This document shows, piece after piece, positions 61,990-64,000 of a stretch of DNA of 64,000 bases. Position 1 is the stretch's first letter. Each line of letters opens with the position of its first letter. Made by a program: the position numbers and the translations under genes. This DNA is from Idiomarina seosinensis_A (GTDB lineage: Bacteria; Pseudomonadota; Gammaproteobacteria; Enterobacterales; Alteromonadaceae), in contig NZ_CP085211.1 in the NCBI RefSeq assembly GCF_044797955.1, positions 186,001 to 250,000 on the forward strand. The letters run 5' to 3'. The notes beneath the pieces are model-generated. The model was not told the DNA's origin and did not search any database. It was given only the letters and a program-made list of their open reading frames with translations.

Positions 61990-64000
61990 TTAGCTCTTTT
62001 TCGCTTTTGCAAAAGCATCCGCTAAAGCACTTCCCATTGCCGAATTAACCGGCGGTTGTTTAGCTTTCTGGGCTGATGGTCGACTTTTAGACTTAGCGGG
62101 TTTAGCTTCAGTCTTCTTTGGTTTACCCGCCGCTGCTGGCTGCGGGCTATCTTCCAGGCGCATGGTCAGGCTGATGCGATTGCGCTCCAGATCAACTTCA
62201 AGGACTTTCACTTTAACAATATCGCCTGCTTTTACTATGTCCCGCGGATCGCTGACAAACTGATTTGATAGCGCTGAGATATGAACGAGCCCATCCTGGT
62301 GAACGCCAATATCCACAAAGGCACCAAAGTTGGCGACATTGGTGACCACACCTTCCAGTGTCATCCCATTTTTCAAGTCGCTGACCTTTTCAACGCCTTC
62401 TTTAAAGGTTGCAGTTTTAAATTCAGGGCGTGGATCGCGGCCTGGCTTCTCGAGTTCTGCGATAATATCTTTAACGGTTGGCAGGCCAAAATGCTCGTCG
62501 GTGTAATCCTCTGCATTAAGTTGACTTAACAGCTGCCGATTACCGATAAGATCGGCCACCGCCACCTGGTTCTTGGCCGCGATGCGTTCGACTACGGAGT
62601 ATGCCTCCGGGTGAACAGCGGAAGCATCCAGTGGCTGCTCACCAACAGCGATACGCAAAAAGCCTGCGGATTGCTCAAAAGCTTTAGGCCCCATGCGGCT
62701 GACATCCAGTAACTGTTTACGGTTGTTAAAGGCGCCATTTTGATCACGAAAAGCTACTATATTTTTTGCCAAAAGTTTCGACAGGCCTGAAACTCTCTGT
62801 AAAAGCGGCGCCGACGCCATATTAATATCAACGCCAACGGCGTTAACACAGTCTTCAATTACTGCATCCAGGCTCTGTGCCAGTTGCGACTGGCTGACAT
62901 CGTGCTGGTATTGTCCGACTCCAATCGATTTAGGTTCTATTTTTACCAGTTCCGCCAGCGGATCCTGTAGACGACGGGCGATGGAAACTGCTCCACGTAA
63001 GGAAACATCAAGTTCAGGAAACTCCAGGGCAGCGAGTTCACTGGCAGAGTAAACTGAGGCTCCGGCTTCGTTAACAATAACCTTTGTTGCCTTTACTTCA
63101 GGCTGGTCTTTCAGCATTTCAGCAACCAGCTTATCGGTTTCGCGCGAGTGCGTGCCATTACCAATACTGATCAGTTCAACTTTGTGTTGTTTGCACAGGC
63201 CGGCCAGTGTTCTTTTCGCTTTATCCATTTGATTTTGGGGCGCAAAAGGAAAAACGGTATTAGTTGCCAGAACTTTACCGGTTTTATCGACAATCGCGAC
63301 CTTGATACCGGTGCGAACCCCCGGGTCCAGACCCATCGTGCATTTTGACCCGGCCGGGGCAGCCATCAATAAGTCTTTCAGGTTGCCTGCAAAAACTTCT
63401 ATCGCAGCACTTTCGGCCCGCTCCCGGACCCGACCCATCAGTTCGGTCTCCATGTGCAACGACAATTTAACTCGCCAGGTCCATTGTATGACCTTTTGCA
63501 GCCAGTCATCGGCGGCGCGTTGTTGGTGGCTGAACTGCAAATAATCGGCGATCAGTGCTTCAGCCTGAGAGCCGCTGTCTGCTTCAGACCCCGGATCCGC
63601 ATCCATTGCCAGCTGCAGGAAGCCTTCATTGCGGCCGCGTAATAGCGCTAGGGCGCGGTGCGAGGGGATGGTTTTAAGTGCTTCGCTGAAGTCAAAGTAG
63701 TCACGGAACTTAGCGCCTTGTTTTTCTTTGCCCTCGATGACCTTTGCTGTCAGGTGGGCATTCTGCCACAGGTATTCTCGCAAGCGCTTAAGCAGCTCCG
63801 CCTGTTCAGCGAACTGCTCCATCAAAATAGCCCGCGCGCCTTCCAGTACTGCCTTGGTGTCCGAAAACCCTTTTTCTGTATTACGATAACTGTCGGCCAG
63901 CTGCTCAGGCTGTTGCTGCGGGTTTTCCCACAGAGATTGCGCCAATGGCTGCAGGCCTGCTTCGATGGCAATCTGGCCTTTTGTGCGGCGTTTTGGCTTA
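61990..64000 (-). CDS. tex: Transcription accessory RNA-binding protein Tex (5' end outside window)
   Basis: The frame is open to the right edge (residues KPKRRTKGQIAIEAGLQPLA precede the internal ATG at 63945), so about 100-130 N-terminal residues are missing. Visible: Tex central region, YqgF/RNase H-like fold (MGLDPGVRTGIKVAIVD), helix-hairpin-helix (LLDVSRMGPKAFEQSAGFLR), S1 RNA-binding domain (GVVTNVANFGAFVDIG), then a Lys/Ala/Pro-rich tail. Conserved RNA-binding protein acting with transcription. Confidence 0.95.
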   Translation of the reverse strand, partial: KPKRRTKGQIAIEAGLQPLAQSLWENPQQQPEQLADSYRNTEKGFSDTKAVLEGARAILMEQFAEQAELLKRLREYLWQNAHLTAKVIEGKEKQGAKFRDYFDFSEALKTIPSHRALALLRGRNEGFLQLAMDADPGSEADSGSQAEALIADYLQFSHQQRAADDWLQKVIQWTWRVKLSLHMETELMGRVRERAESAAIEVFAGNLKDLLMAAPAGSKCTMGLDPGVRTGIKVAIVDKTGKVLATNTVFPFAPQNQMDKAKRTLAGLCKQHKVELISIGNGTHSRETDKLVAEMLKDQPEVKATKVIVNEAGASVYSASELAALEFPELDVSLRGAVSIARRLQDPLAELVKIEPKSIGVGQYQHDVSQSQLAQSLDAVIEDCVNAVGVDINMASAPLLQRVSGLSKLLAKNIVAFRDQNGAFNNRKQLLDVSRMGPKAFEQSAGFLRIAVGEQPLDASAVHPEAYSVVERIAAKNQVAVADLIGNRQLLSQLNAEDYTDEHFGLPTVKDIIAELEKPGRDPRPEFKTATFKEGVEKVSDLKNGMTLEGVVTNVANFGAFVDIGVHQDGLVHISALSNQFVSDPRDIVKAGDIVKVKVLEVDLERNRISLTMRLEDSPQPAAAGKPKKTEAKPAKSKSRPSAQKAKQPPVNSAMGSALADAFAKAKKS

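Overview
The window looks like chromosome of a marine gammaproteobacterium of the Alteromonadales type, most like Idiomarina or a close relative. This is inferred from protein similarity and gene order recalled from known genomes; no search was run. Base composition is near 50% GC and even throughout. Coding density is very high, many neighbouring genes overlap by a few bases, and I found no insertion sequence, phage gene, CRISPR array, rRNA or tRNA. Nearly everything is core genome, in blocks that match Escherichia coli or Pseudomonas gene order with a few telling gains and losses.

Layout. 1-4.7 kb: a truncated DUF4399 protein, DNA polymerase IV, a cytochrome c5 and a large GAF-GAF-GGDEF-EAL signalling protein. 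4.7-10.4 kb: Rep helicase, UbiK, ferredoxin-NADP reductase, ComM and threonine aldolase. 10.4-12.8 kb: a two-gene reverse transsulfuration operon with a strong promoter and a terminator. 12.9-19.3 kb: small genes, then rsmD/DUF1145 divergent from ftsY-ftsE-ftsX and rpoH, the last with a candidate sigma-E promoter. 19.3-25 kb: gpmI-envC-yibQ divergent from yibN-secB-gpsA. 25-33 kb: slmA, dut and coaBC divergent from radC-rpmB-rpmG, then a prolyl-hydroxylase-like oxygenase and a membrane protein inserted before mutM, then bioH, comF and nfuA (candidate IscR site). 33-35.4 kb: a MATE transporter and a polysaccharide deacetylase lipoprotein.

35.4-43.6 kb is a complete aa3-type cytochrome c oxidase locus: structural subunits II, I and III, the copper chaperone CtaG, SURF1, heme O and heme A synthases, a Sco protein, a second Sco-like protein, and an opposite-strand DUF2909 gene. 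43.9-49 kb: lexA with two SOS boxes and an overlapping sulA, divergent from plsB, then ubiC-ubiA. 49-53.5 kb: a secreted FliL-like protein, glpG-glpE, tdh-kbl and coaD. 53.5-58.7 kb: a sodium:neurotransmitter-type symporter, PEP carboxykinase and an S9 peptidase. 58.7-61 kb: a FabR-type repressor divergent from a fatty-acid desaturase, with a perfect 18-bp palindrome between them. 61-64 kb: a miniature flagellar-rod-like protein, an HEXXH SprA-family protein and the transcription accessory protein Tex, which runs off the right edge.

The metabolic genes fit an aerobic, protein- and amino-acid-consuming lifestyle: two threonine degradation routes (LtaE and Tdh-Kbl), a secreted S9 peptidase, an amino-acid-type symporter, and gluconeogenic PckA with GpmI. 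The least explained items are the mini-rod/HEXXH pair, the PHD-like oxygenase beside the L28/L33 genes, the FliL-like protein with a cleavable signal peptide, the degenerate Sco-like protein, and the GGDEF protein with a degraded EAL domain.
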